A stretch of 64,000 nucleotides of DNA, taken from contig NZ_LT629785.1 in the NCBI RefSeq assembly GCF_900105995.1, forward strand, positions 1,550,001 to 1,614,000, read 5' to 3'. The DNA is from Pseudomonas pohangensis (GTDB lineage Bacteria; Pseudomonadota; Gammaproteobacteria; Pseudomonadales; Pseudomonadaceae). Position 1 is the stretch's first letter; the number at the start of each line of letters is the position of its first letter. Under the pieces are notes generated by a model that saw nothing but the letters and a program-made list of their open reading frames with translations, was not told the origin of the DNA and did not search any database. A program made the translations under genes and the position numbers. This document shows, piece after piece, positions 50,864-60,162 of this stretch.

Positions 50864-51991
50864 ATGTTGCCAAGCGCCGAAGACCTGCAGATCCGTGATA
50901 TGGCCCGCCAGTTTGCCGAGCAGCGGCTCAAGCCCTTTGCCGCCGACTGGGACCGTGAGCATCGTTTCCCCAAAGAAGCCTTGAGCGAGATGGCCGAACT
51001 GGGCTTTCTCGGCATGCTGGTGCCGGAAGAATGGGGTGGCGCACAGACCGGACACCTGGCTTACGCCATGGCGCTGGAGGAAGTTGCAGCGGGTGATGGC
51101 GCCTGCTCGACCATTATGAGTGTCCATAATTCAGTAGGTTGCATGCCAATCCTCAAGTACGGCAGCAACTTGCAAAAAGAACAGTTTCTGCGCCCGCTGG
51201 CGACCGGACAGATGCTCGGCGCCTTCGCCCTGACCGAACCCCAGGCCGGTTCCGATGCCAGTGACTTGCGCACCCGCGCCCGGCGTGACGGTAACGACTA
51301 CATACTCAATGGCAGCAAGCAGTTCATTACCTCGGGCAGCCATGCCGGGATGGTCATCGTGTTTGCCATGACCGACCCAGAGGCCGGCAAGAAAGGCATC
51401 AGCGCCTTTATCGTGCCCACCGACACGCCGGGGTTCAGTGTGGTGCGGGTCGAGGAAAAACTCGGCCAGCACGCCTCGGACACCTGCCAGTTGCAGTTCG
51501 ATGACCTGCGTATCCCGGCCAGCCTGCGTCTGGGTGAAGAGGGCGAGGGCTACCGGATTGCGCTGGGCAATCTGGAAGGCGGGCGCATCGGCATCGCTTC
51601 ACAGGCGGTCGGTATGGCCCGCGCAGCCCATGAGGCGGCTTGCGCCTATGCCCGCGAGCGGCAAACCTTCGGCAAACCGATCATCGAGCATCAGGCGGTG
51701 GCCTTTCGTCTGGCCGACATGGCCACCCAGATCGCCGCCGCCCGCCACCTGGTGCAGCATGCGGCCGTGTTGCGCGAAGCCGGTTTGCCCTGTCTGACCG
51801 AAGCCTCGATGGCCAAGCTGTTTGCCTCGGAAATGGCCGAACGGGTTTGCTCGGCAGCCATCCAGACCCTGGGTGGCTACGGCTACCTGAAGGACTTTCC
51901 GCTGGAACGCATCTACCGCGACGTACGGGTGTGCCAGATCTACGAGGGCACCAGCGATGTGCAGCGCATGGTGATTGCCCGCAACCTGTGA
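50864..51991 (+). CDS. Acyl-CoA dehydrogenase
   Basis: A 375-residue acyl-CoA dehydrogenase of the short/branched-chain type with GGAGAG upstream. LGFLGMLVPEEWGGAQTGHL, AFALTEPQAGSDASDLRTRA, YILNGSKQFITSGSHAGMV, and IYEGTSDVQRMVIARNL with the catalytic Glu. Divergent from liuR with the shared palindrome, so a branched-chain substrate is likely, though unproven. It ends 3 bases before the TonB receptor gene (convergent). Confidence 0.9.
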   Translation: MLPSAEDLQIRDMARQFAEQRLKPFAADWDREHRFPKEALSEMAELGFLGMLVPEEWGGAQTGHLAYAMALEEVAAGDGACSTIMSVHNSVGCMPILKYGSNLQKEQFLRPLATGQMLGAFALTEPQAGSDASDLRTRARRDGNDYILNGSKQFITSGSHAGMVIVFAMTDPEAGKKGISAFIVPTDTPGFSVVRVEEKLGQHASDTCQLQFDDLRIPASLRLGEEGEGYRIALGNLEGGRIGIASQAVGMARAAHEAACAYARERQTFGKPIIEHQAVAFRLADMATQIAAARHLVQHAAVLREAGLPCLTEASMAKLFASEMAERVCSAAIQTLGGYGYLKDFPLERIYRDVRVCQIYEGTSDVQRMVIARNL

Positions 51992-51994
51992 TCT

Positions 51995-54112
51995 TTACTC
52001 GAAGCGGTATTCCAGCCCGGCGCCGACATACCAGGCGCGCTCCGGGCCGGGTTCGTAGTAACGGCCATTGCTGTCACCGACCACGATGGAGCCGATGTAT
52101 TCACGGTCAAACAGGTTGTCGACGCGCAGCACCTGGTTGAACGTCAACTGCTTCACCTGCTGTTCGGCGCGTGCCTGCCAGTTGACCAGCGCATAACTGG
52201 GTGCGGTCTTGGCCGTGTTGCTGTCTTCCACATACAGATTGCTGCGGTACAACGCTTCCAGCCCGGTGCTGAAACCGTTTAGCGGCTGCCAGGTCAATTC
52301 ACCGAACAGGCTGCGCTGCGGAATATTCGGGATATGCCGGCCGGACTTGACGGTCTGGCCGCGGCTGACAAAGTCCTGACTGTAGATGGCGCTCATGTCG
52401 GTGAGTGCGAAGCGGCTGGTCAGGCTGTCGGTCAGGCGGCTGTCGAGGGACAACTCGATGCCCTGACGTTCCGTTTCCGTAGCGTTCTGGTAACTGGTGC
52501 GGCCGCCGACGGAGGCCAGGACCACCAGTTCATCCTGGGTGTCGATCTGGAACAGTGCCAGTTGCAGATTGGTATTGCGGCCCAGGCGCGTCTTCAGACC
52601 GACCTCGTACTGCTCGCTGGTGGCGGCATCCAGGTCGAATCCGAAACGGCCATCCGGGCCGGAATAAAACAATTCGTTGAGCGTGGGAGTCTCGAAGCCG
52701 CGGCTCCAGCTGCTGTAGATGCTCAGCTGCGGGGTCAGCAAATAACTGACACCCAGGTTGGGCGTGTAGCCGTCATAGGTGACCTGACCGCTGTCATCGC
52801 CGTTGCTGCCGGTGATGTACTTGTCGTCCACCTGGAACTCCACGTGGTTGTAGCGCAGGCCGCCCTGCAGTTGCAGGCGATCCTTTTCCCAAACCAGCTG
52901 GCTGAAGGGCGACAGGCTGGTCACGTCGTCCTGTTCGGAGCGGCGCAGGGCACCTTTCACACCGAGCATGTCGCCGACAAAGTTCTCGTAACCCTGGCGG
53001 TCATCGCTGGAGGCGTCGTATTCCAGGCCGCTGGTCACCGTCAGCTCGCCGCTGAACAGGCCGAAGGGTTGTATCCAGCGCGTGCTGGCGCCCTGGAAGT
53101 TCCGGTCAAAGTCGATTACGCCGCCGGATGACAGCGGATTGCTCTGGACGAACTTGGGAATCGACAGGTACTGGGTGACATGCCGGGTACCGCCGTACAG
53201 GGTGTTCTGCCAGGTACCGGCGGAAAATTCGCGTTCGAAGTTCAGCGACAGGCTGGAGTTGTCGACAGTCTTGCGCGTGTCATACAGCTCCGCATTGGGC
53301 GAGGCGGCGTTCTGGTTTTCCTCATACTCGTCCCAGGTCAGCCCCTGCGGATCCTTGGTGTCATCCTGGTTGAGCCGGGTGTAGATCAGCGCCAGCCGGG
53401 TGTCGATATCTGGCGTCAGGGTCAGCTTGGCAAAGCTCTTGTCGATGCTGGCGTTGCTGTGTTCGCGGTAACCATCGGTGCTGAATTGCGACTGGTTGAG
53501 CAGAAAGCCGCCGCTCTCGTTGCCACCTTCGGCGCCGGCCTGATAGCGCTGGGTATCCCAGGCTGACATGGCGGTATTCGCCGATACGCTTGGCGCGCCA
53601 GCCCCGTCGCGGGAAAACAGCTGGATTACGCCCCCCGAGTTGCTGCCATAGAGGTTGGTGAAGGGGCCGCGCAATACCTCGATATGATCCAGGGTATCCA
53701 GATCGAAGGTGGCTGCCTGGCCCTGACCATCGGGGTTGGACAGCGGAATGCCGTCAGCCATCAGCTTGATGCCGCGAATCCCGAAGGCCGAGCGTGCGCC
53801 AAAACCGCGCGAGGAAATCTGCAGGTCCTGGGCGTAATTGTTGCGATTCTGTACCACCAAGCCGGGAACGCTGCCCAGCGCCTCGGAGATATTGACCTTG
53901 GGCTTTGCTTCGGTGGCCTGTTCGGCCTCGATGCGTTGCACGGAAAACGGCAGATTGAAACTGTTGGCCTTGTAATGGCTGCCGGTAATCACCAGCGGCG
54001 GCGCCTCGAACACCAGCGGCTCCTGCTGTGCATCGTCCTCGGCCAGCGCCGTGACCGGTAACAGCAGGGCGAGCAGGGCGGCGGCGAACTGGGGCGGAGT
54101 CAATTTGTTCAA
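51995..54112 (-). CDS. TonB-dependent outer-membrane receptor
   Basis: A 705-residue receptor. A signal peptide (FAAALLALLLPVTALA) is followed by a plug domain (PGLVVQNRNNYAQDLQISSR, GIRGIKLMADGIPLSN, IEVLRGPFTNLYGSNSGGVI) and a 22-strand barrel ending in Phe-Glu (GAGLEYRFE). It starts with TTG 54112, which gives MNKL and a good signal peptide, and that TTG shares the TTGA overlap with the upstream LysR stop. Substrate unknown: a siderophore or other iron chelate is the family guess. Confidence 0.9.
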   Translation of the reverse strand: MNKLTPPQFAAALLALLLPVTALAEDDAQQEPLVFEAPPLVITGSHYKANSFNLPFSVQRIEAEQATEAKPKVNISEALGSVPGLVVQNRNNYAQDLQISSRGFGARSAFGIRGIKLMADGIPLSNPDGQGQAATFDLDTLDHIEVLRGPFTNLYGSNSGGVIQLFSRDGAGAPSVSANTAMSAWDTQRYQAGAEGGNESGGFLLNQSQFSTDGYREHSNASIDKSFAKLTLTPDIDTRLALIYTRLNQDDTKDPQGLTWDEYEENQNAASPNAELYDTRKTVDNSSLSLNFEREFSAGTWQNTLYGGTRHVTQYLSIPKFVQSNPLSSGGVIDFDRNFQGASTRWIQPFGLFSGELTVTSGLEYDASSDDRQGYENFVGDMLGVKGALRRSEQDDVTSLSPFSQLVWEKDRLQLQGGLRYNHVEFQVDDKYITGSNGDDSGQVTYDGYTPNLGVSYLLTPQLSIYSSWSRGFETPTLNELFYSGPDGRFGFDLDAATSEQYEVGLKTRLGRNTNLQLALFQIDTQDELVVLASVGGRTSYQNATETERQGIELSLDSRLTDSLTSRFALTDMSAIYSQDFVSRGQTVKSGRHIPNIPQRSLFGELTWQPLNGFSTGLEALYRSNLYVEDSNTAKTAPSYALVNWQARAEQQVKQLTFNQVLRVDNLFDREYIGSIVVGDSNGRYYEPGPERAWYVGAGLEYRFE

Positions 54113-55020
54113 GACGGCTGGCTACCTACTTTCTGGGCTATTTCAATGATCTGTTCGCGCATCCAGCGATTGGCCGGATCCTGATCGGTGCTCTCGTGCC
54201 AGTAAAGATGCAATTCCAGTGTGGGTATGCCGCTGACCGGCAGTTCGACACTGTGCAGATTGTGCTGGCGGGCAAACGAGCTGGTCACGGTGATGGCCAT
54301 ATCGGTTTCCTGTATCACCGAGGTTGCCATCAGGTAATGCTGGGAGCGCAGGGCGATCCGGCGCTGCAAGCCCATCTTGCCCAACGCCAGGTCGATATAG
54401 CCCAGACCGCTGCGGCGACTGGATATCTGGATATGGTTGAGCGACAGGTACTCATCCAGACTGATCTTGTCCCTGGCCAGCGGGTGCCCCGGACGCATGA
54501 CACATACATAGCGGTCATCGAACAGCTTCACATGGCGCACCTGGGTATCGGTATTGAGCGGTGCATCCACGGCAAAATCCAGGCGGCCAGCGGCCAGTTC
54601 CTTGGTGGTTTCGCGGCGCCGCGACAGAAAGCTCTCGATCTGCACACCCGGTGCCTGCCGGCGCAACCGCTGGAACAGGGTTGGCAGCAGCATCTCTTCG
54701 CTGAGATCGGTCATGCTGATGCGGTAGGTCTTGTTCGCTTCCTTGGGCGAGAAGACGCGGCTTTCCTGCACGGAAACCCGCAGTAACTGCAGGGCATTGC
54801 GCACCGGGCCGATGATGTTCTGCGCCATTGGCGTGGGCACCATGCCCTGGGCTGTGCGCAGAAACAGCGGGTCATTGAAGGTTTCACGCAGGCGCGAGAG
54901 GGCGTTGGACACTGCCGGCTGGGTGATGCCGACAATCTGCCCGGCACGGGTCAGGTTGGCTTCGGTGTAGATCGCATCGAAAACAATGAACAGATTGAGA
55001 TCAACCTTGCTCAGATTCAT
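54109..55020 (-). CDS. LysR-family transcriptional regulator
   Basis: A 303-residue LysR regulator. DLNLFIVFDAIYTEANLTRAG and TQPAVSNALSRLRETFND are the HTH; a standard effector domain follows. ATG 55020 is the start. It runs into the TonB receptor gene (TTGA overlap), so they form an operon, and it is divergent from the acyl-CoA dehydrogenase at 55171. Effector unknown. Confidence 0.9.
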   Translation of the reverse strand: MNLSKVDLNLFIVFDAIYTEANLTRAGQIVGITQPAVSNALSRLRETFNDPLFLRTAQGMVPTPMAQNIIGPVRNALQLLRVSVQESRVFSPKEANKTYRISMTDLSEEMLLPTLFQRLRRQAPGVQIESFLSRRRETTKELAAGRLDFAVDAPLNTDTQVRHVKLFDDRYVCVMRPGHPLARDKISLDEYLSLNHIQISSRRSGLGYIDLALGKMGLQRRIALRSQHYLMATSVIQETDMAITVTSSFARQHNLHSVELPVSGIPTLELHLYWHESTDQDPANRWMREQIIEIAQKVGSQPS

Positions 55021-55078
55021 CCTGACGGGCTCCTGTGGCTGAAAAAACAATGCTAATCAATGGCACTTGAATATAACT

Positions 55079-55092
55079 TATGAATGTTCATA
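55079..55092. promoter_or_regulatory. Candidate LysR operator palindrome
   Basis: TATGAATGTTCATA (6-bp arms, 2-base centre) lies in the 150-bp divergent gap between the LysR gene and the acyl-CoA dehydrogenase. Confidence 0.45.
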
Positions 55093-55170
55093 CAGCTCGA
55101 AAATAGTTTAGGCATATTCTCGTTGCTGATCTAGCATCACTTTATCTAAAGCCAACCGGAAGCAAATGCC

Positions 55171-56397
55171 ATGGAATTCGCCTACTCCCCCAAGGTTCAA
55201 CAACTCCGCGAACGCGTCACTGCCTTCATGGATACCCATGTGTATGCTGCCGAAGCGGTGTTCGATCAGCAGGTGTCTACCGGGGACCGCTGGCAGCCGA
55301 CTGCAATCATGGAAGAACTCAAGGCCAAGGCCAAGGCGGAAGGTCTGTGGAACCTGTTTCTGCCCGAGTCGGAACTGGGCGCCGGCCTGACCAATCTGGA
55401 ATACGCACCGCTGGCCGAGATCATGGGCCGCTCCCTGCTTGGCCCGGAGCCGTTCAACTGCTCGGCACCGGATACCGGCAACATGGAAGTGCTGGTGCGT
55501 TATGCCAACGAGGCACAGAAGAAGCAGTGGCTGGAACCTCTGCTGCGCGGCGAGATCCGCTCGGCCTTCGCCATGACCGAGCCCGCCGTAGCCTCCTCGG
55601 ACGCCACCAACATGCAGGCTCGCGCAGTACGCGAGGGCGATGAGTGGGTGATCAATGGCACCAAGTGGTGGACCTCCGGCGCCTGCGATCCGCGCTGCAA
55701 GATCATGATTTTCATGGGCCTGACCAACCCGGATGCGCCGCGGCACCAGCAGCATTCGATGATCCTGGTACCGACCGATGCGCCCGGCGTGAAAATCGTG
55801 CGTCCGCTTCCGGTGTTCGGCTACGACGATGCGCCGCACGGCCACGCCGAGGTCAAGTTCGAGAACGTCCGTGTACCGTACGAGAACGTATTGCTGGGCG
55901 AGGGCAGGGGCTTCGAAATTGCCCAGGGTCGCCTTGGCCCGGGACGGATTCACCACTGCATGCGTTCTATCGGCATGGCCGAACGCGCCCTTGAACTGAT
56001 GTGCAAGCGCTCGATCAGCCGTACCGCCTTTGGCAAACCGCTGGCCCGCCTGGGTGGCAATATCGACATCATTGCCGACTCGCGCATGGAGATAAACCAG
56101 GCGCGCCTGCTGACCCTGAATGCCGCCTACATGATGGATACCGTCGGCAACAAGGTGGCCGCCAGTGAAATCGCCCAGATCAAGGTGGTTGCCCCCAACG
56201 TGGCACTGCGGGTCATCGACCGTGCCATCCAGATGCACGGTGGTGCCGGGGTTTCCGGTGATTTCCCGCTGGCCTATATGTATGCCATGCAACGCACCCT
56301 GCGCCTGGCCGATGGCCCGGACGAGGTACACCGCATGGCCATCGGCAAGTACGAGATCGGCAAGTACATGCCGCGCGACATGCCACGCAGCAAGTAA
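55171..56397 (+). CDS. Acyl-CoA dehydrogenase (ACAD10/11-like)
   Basis: A 408-residue acyl-CoA dehydrogenase. FLPESELGAGLTNLEYAPLA, AFAMTEPAVASSDATNMQA, EWVINGTKWWTSGACDPRC and GYDDAPHGHAEVKFENV resemble the ACAD10/11 subgroup, which handles 2-methyl- or 4-hydroxy-branched acyl chains in some organisms. The end AYMYAMQRTLRLADGPDEVH has the usual final motif. Divergent from the LysR gene, whose product may control it. Confidence 0.88.
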   Translation: MEFAYSPKVQQLRERVTAFMDTHVYAAEAVFDQQVSTGDRWQPTAIMEELKAKAKAEGLWNLFLPESELGAGLTNLEYAPLAEIMGRSLLGPEPFNCSAPDTGNMEVLVRYANEAQKKQWLEPLLRGEIRSAFAMTEPAVASSDATNMQARAVREGDEWVINGTKWWTSGACDPRCKIMIFMGLTNPDAPRHQQHSMILVPTDAPGVKIVRPLPVFGYDDAPHGHAEVKFENVRVPYENVLLGEGRGFEIAQGRLGPGRIHHCMRSIGMAERALELMCKRSISRTAFGKPLARLGGNIDIIADSRMEINQARLLTLNAAYMMDTVGNKVAASEIAQIKVVAPNVALRVIDRAIQMHGGAGVSGDFPLAYMYAMQRTLRLADGPDEVHRMAIGKYEIGKYMPRDMPRSK

Positions 56398-56505
56398 CTG
56401 TCAGTAGCAAGCGCTTGGACTCTGTGCAGTGGTGCGGGGTCCAGCCTCTCCGGAAGCATAATCAGCCGCTGCGGTATCCGGGCTGTAGCTTTCTCTTCTC
56501 CGGCT

Positions 56506-56928
56506 TCAGTCCAATGGCTCCCAGCCGGGCAGGCTGAACTCCTGACGCAGCATTTTCACTTCCTCCTTGTGCAACTCGGCGATACGAGCCACCAGCTCCA
56601 GGCCATAAGGCAACAGGTGTATTTCTACCTGGCGTCGATCTTCCCGGCTGGGTTTGCGCTCGACCATACCCGCTGCCTCGCAACGATCAACAAGCGCAAC
56701 CACGCTGTGATGCTTGGATTGCAGGTGCTCTGCAAGCTCGCCGACGGTAGCCCAATCCCTTTCGCAGGCTCCACGCAGCTGCAATAACATCTGGTATTGC
56801 AGTGCCGTTATTCCATTCGCCTTGCACAACAATTCACTGTTGCGCATGAAGCGGCGCAAGCGCTGTCTAAAGTGCGCAAGGCGCTGGTAATCCTGCTTGT
56901 CCAATCTGTTGAATTCCTTGTTGATCAA
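56506..56928 (-). CDS. MarR-family regulator
   Basis: A 140-residue MarR protein: ALQYQMLLQLRGACERDWATVGELAEHLQ and SKHHSVVALVDRCEAAGMVERKPS form the winged HTH, followed by EDRRQVEIHLLPYGLELV. Effector unknown. A palindrome upstream, in the divergent gap to the small membrane protein, fits autorepression. Confidence 0.88.
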   Translation of the reverse strand: MINKEFNRLDKQDYQRLAHFRQRLRRFMRNSELLCKANGITALQYQMLLQLRGACERDWATVGELAEHLQSKHHSVVALVDRCEAAGMVERKPSREDRRQVEIHLLPYGLELVARIAELHKEEVKMLRQEFSLPGWEPLD

Positions 56929-56951
56929 TGCGGGAAATTATGCGAAACATA

Positions 56952-56966
56952 TATCGTGTCACGATA
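56952..56966. promoter_or_regulatory. Candidate MarR operator
   Basis: TATCGTG-T-CACGATA is a perfect 15-bp palindrome 24 bp upstream of the marR-type gene, in the gap shared with the gene at 57111. Confidence 0.6.
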
Positions 56967-57110
56967 CAAAAGGCGACAACCAACCGAGCGGTACGGAGCG
57001 CGTGGTTTCCTGCCTCACTGTTCCGAACAATAGGGACTTGCTGCGGATTTGCATATCGGCACAGCAGTTAAGGAGTCAACCTGGCAGGCATGTTATGAGG
57101 GAGTAGCAAT

Positions 57111-57446
57111 ATGACTACGAAGTTTCTTTCCCCGGATGCAGTCGGTGACCAACCACTATGGATCGTGTTCTGGATCTACGGCGTGCTGGTTAGCCAAGTC
57201 TTTTTCGGCGCGATTCTGTATTACTACAACGTACTGGAAACACCGCTATTGGGCCTGTTGCTGGCGGGATTCGTTATATATACGGCATGGATAATGCGTT
57301 CTGTCTGGGTGAACGCCGGTAATGTAGGCACAGAGATATATGGCCAGCTCGCGCGCTATCTGACGGTCGCCTGGGCGCTCAATGCGGTGCTGGTATCCGC
57401 TTTCCTGTTCCTTGGGCATCTGGGCGTGATAGAGCGGCCCTTCTGA
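57111..57446 (+). CDS. Small membrane protein of unknown function
   Basis: A 111-residue protein with three hydrophobic segments (WIVFWIYGVLVSQVFFGAIL, LLGLLLAGFVIYTAW, WALNAVLVSAFLFLGHLGV). GSP- or porin-like motifs are absent. Divergent from the MarR gene with a shared palindrome, so probably controlled by it. No family recognised. Confidence 0.8.
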   Translation: MTTKFLSPDAVGDQPLWIVFWIYGVLVSQVFFGAILYYYNVLETPLLGLLLAGFVIYTAWIMRSVWVNAGNVGTEIYGQLARYLTVAWALNAVLVSAFLFLGHLGVIERPF

Positions 57447-57547
57447 AACAGGTGACGCGACCAAACAGGCCTGCATATCTTCGGCCAATCGGGATCTCAA
57501 GCGCGGCTGCTGTCTGCGCCTGAAGGGTGTGTGGAACTGACAAAACT

Positions 57548-57577
57548 GCTCTGCCCGATCCTGCGAGCGGGCAGAGC
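57548..57577 (-). terminator. Hairpin downstream of exonuclease III gene
   Basis: GCTCTGCCCG and CGGGCAGAGC pair; on the minus strand it is followed by AGTTTTGT, so it likely ends the xthA transcript. Confidence 0.6.
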
Positions 57578-57584
57578 GCATCGC

Positions 57585-58397
57585 TCAATCCAGTTGCAGC
57601 CAGATCGGCGCATGGTCGGAAGGCTTTTCCATCCCGCGCAGTTCGTAATCCACTCCGGCCGCCTGCAGGCGATCCTGCAGGCCGAGGGAGGCCAGGATCA
57701 CATCGATACGCAGGCCACGGCGCGGGTTGTCCTCGAAACCGCGGCTGCGGTAATCGAACCAGCTGAAACAGTCATTCACCTGCGGATTGAGCTGCCGGTA
57801 GCTATCAACCAGCCCCCAGCCCTTGAGCCGTGCCAGCCACTCACGCTCCTCCGGCAGGAAGCTGCACTTGCCGGCCTTCAGCCAGCGCTTGCGGTTTTCC
57901 TCGCCGATACCGATATCGCAGTCCTCGGGTGAAATGTTGATGTCACCCATCACCAGCAAGCGGTGTTCGGGCTGAAAGCGGCTTTCCAGCAGCTGCTGCA
58001 GATCTGCATAAAAACGTTGCTTGGCGGGAAATTTGAGCGGGTGATCGCGACTTTCACCTTGCGGAAAATAGCCGTTCATCACGGTGACGGGATTGCCATG
58101 GCAATCATTGAAAGTACCCCAGATAAAACGGCGCTGGGCATCTTCAGCATCACCCGGAAAGCCCTTGTGGATTTCCAGCGGTGCTTCACGGGAGAGCAGG
58201 GCGACGCCGTAATGACCCTTCTGGCCGTGGTAGTGCACGTGATAACCAAGCTGGCGAATATCTGCTTCAGGGAACTGTTCGTCGGCAACCTTGATCTCTT
58301 GCAGTCCGATGACATCGGGCTGGTGTTTGTCGATCAGCGCAGACAATTGATGAGGGCGTGCGCGCAGCCCGTTGATATTGAAGGAAACGATCTTCAT
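57585..58397 (-). CDS. xthA: Exodeoxyribonuclease III
   Basis: A 270-residue AP endonuclease/exonuclease starting at ATG 58397. MKIVSFNINGLRARPHQL, VIGLQEIKVADEQFP, VMNGYFPQGESRDHPLKF, LVMGDINISPEDCDIG and the end KPSDHAPIWLQLD carry the Asn, Glu, Asp and His of the metal site. Repairs abasic sites. Standing alone on the minus strand. Confidence 0.94.
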   Translation of the reverse strand: MKIVSFNINGLRARPHQLSALIDKHQPDVIGLQEIKVADEQFPEADIRQLGYHVHYHGQKGHYGVALLSREAPLEIHKGFPGDAEDAQRRFIWGTFNDCHGNPVTVMNGYFPQGESRDHPLKFPAKQRFYADLQQLLESRFQPEHRLLVMGDINISPEDCDIGIGEENRKRWLKAGKCSFLPEEREWLARLKGWGLVDSYRQLNPQVNDCFSWFDYRSRGFEDNPRRGLRIDVILASLGLQDRLQAAGVDYELRGMEKPSDHAPIWLQLD

Positions 58398-58561
58398 TGC
58401 CTGGCTTCCGGAAGAAAAAAACATGCTAGCGGATAAATGGCTTGTTCAGCCAGTAGTGGCAGGGCTGGCAGGCTAGTGATACCTTGAATCCGGGCTTTGC
58501 ATTAAGTAGCGGGTTAGCAAGGCCAGACACAGACTCGAACAAAATCAAGAGGTCTTTGTGC

Positions 58562-59203
58562 ATGCCGTTATCTACACCGGAAATTCGCATCCTTGATAGT
58601 GGATACGCCCGTGAGGCGCGCTCGCTGCTGTATCACGCATACCGTCACGAACCGACTTTCGCCTATCTGTTTGAAGCCAATCGTGCCGGCTACGATCAGC
58701 GCATCCGCGCCACGATTCGTGAACTGGTTCAGCAGCATTTTTCCCAGGAACAACCGGCAATCGGTCTGCTGATTGATGATCGGCTGGTCGGCATTGCGCT
58801 GATTGCACAGCCACAGCGCAGGCTGGATATCACCGAGAGCTGGAACTGGCGTTTGCGCATGGTGCTGACCACCGGCTTCCGCTGCACCAGACGCTATCTT
58901 GATTACCATGAAGCCATCATCAGCAGCCTGCCACCTGGCCGTTTTCACGTGCTGCCGCTGTTAGGCGTTCACCCGGAGTTTCAGGGCAAGGGTCTGGGCG
59001 AGCAACTGCTCGGAGCACTGCATGACTGGTGTGCCGAAGACCCCAACTCGCAGGGTCTGGTACTGGATACCGGGAATAATCGCTATCTCGATTTCTACAA
59101 GCGCCAGGGCTATGAAGAAGTGGGCGAGGTTGCTGTCGGGCCGATCACCGAACACGTGTTCTATCACGCCAACCCGCAGCAGACGCTGAAAGCCAGCGCC
59201 TGA
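58562..59203 (+). CDS. GNAT-family N-acetyltransferase
   Basis: A 213-residue acetyltransferase with AGAGG before ATG 58562. LLGVHPEFQGKGLGEQLL is the acetyl-CoA (Q-G-x-G) loop and DTGNNRYLDFYKRQGYEEVG the later motif. Substrate unknown. A strong terminator follows. Confidence 0.88.
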   Translation: MPLSTPEIRILDSGYAREARSLLYHAYRHEPTFAYLFEANRAGYDQRIRATIRELVQQHFSQEQPAIGLLIDDRLVGIALIAQPQRRLDITESWNWRLRMVLTTGFRCTRRYLDYHEAIISSLPPGRFHVLPLLGVHPEFQGKGLGEQLLGALHDWCAEDPNSQGLVLDTGNNRYLDFYKRQGYEEVGEVAVGPITEHVFYHANPQQTLKASA

Positions 59204-59214
59204 ATCGTCAAGGC

Positions 59215-59249
59215 AAAGTCGCACTGACAGCAGCGCAGTGCGACTTTTT
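59215..59249. terminator. Terminator between GNAT and exonuclease genes
   Basis: AAAGTCGCACTG and CAGTGCGACTTTTT form the stem; it can serve both convergent genes. Confidence 0.8.
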
Positions 59250-59265
59250 CATTTCTCCAGCACGC

Positions 59266-59877
59266 TCAATAGCCCCGGGCAGCGCTCAGCGCCTGCATGA
59301 TCTTTGCCGCCGGCACCTTCTGCAGGGTACAGAGAAAATCATGCGAGACCTCGCGTATGCCGTGTTGCTCACGCAACAAGCGGCTCAGATAAAGGGTCAG
59401 ATTGGCCGCCATCTCGGTATCGGCCATGGCCCGGTGGGCCTTGCCGGTGTGCGGCAATCCGGCCCAGCTATTGAGCGTACCGAGCTTGTGGTTCGGCGCC
59501 TGTGGCAGCAGACGCCGGGCCAGCAACATTGAGCAGGCAAAATTCTGCCGGCGCGCCCGCTGAATCAGCGCCAGTTCGCTGTCCCAGAACTTCTGGTCAA
59601 ACGCAGCGTTGTGCGCCACGAGAGGCAACGAGCCGACAAAATCGGCCACCTCGCCCATGACCTGGGTGGAAGAGGGTGCGGAACGCAGCATCGCATTACT
59701 GATCCCGGTCAGGTTTTCTATGAATGGCGGCACCCAGGCACCGCTGTTCATCAGGCTTTGATAGCGGGCAACGATCCGGCCATCCTGGACAATCACTGCG
59801 GCAATCTCGGTTGCCCGGCAGTTTTGCCCGGGCGACATGCCGGTGGTTTCGAAATCGATGACGGCGATAGGTTCCAT
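59266..59877 (-). CDS. DEDDh 3'-5' exonuclease
   Basis: A 203-residue DnaQ-like exonuclease: IAVIDFETTGMSPGQN (Asp-Glu), PLVAHNAAFDQKFWDSEL (Asp) and HRAMADTEMAANLTLYL (His-Asp). Not fused to a polymerase; could process RNA or DNA. Divergent from tpx. Confidence 0.88.
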   Translation of the reverse strand: MEPIAVIDFETTGMSPGQNCRATEIAAVIVQDGRIVARYQSLMNSGAWVPPFIENLTGISNAMLRSAPSSTQVMGEVADFVGSLPLVAHNAAFDQKFWDSELALIQRARRQNFACSMLLARRLLPQAPNHKLGTLNSWAGLPHTGKAHRAMADTEMAANLTLYLSRLLREQHGIREVSHDFLCTLQKVPAAKIMQALSAARGY

Positions 59878-60162
59878 GGAGAGGTGTCCTGTACAGCGCT
59901 GAAAAACGCTGCAATATTAATAAACTAGTTTAATATCAATTAGGTATAGTTATAAATTAATGTTTCATACGAGAAGTGGCCCGCTTGAATCAAATATCAA
60001 AGTTGATTATCAGCTTTATTATGCAACCATATGTAATCAAAGGATTTATTGATATTTATCTGGATCGCCGCCCGGCCAACACATTGACTCACATTAACAA
60101 GCGGACGAAAGCGGCAGGGCGTGCTTAAATTTCACTCTTAACACTCATCAGGAGCAGCAAAC

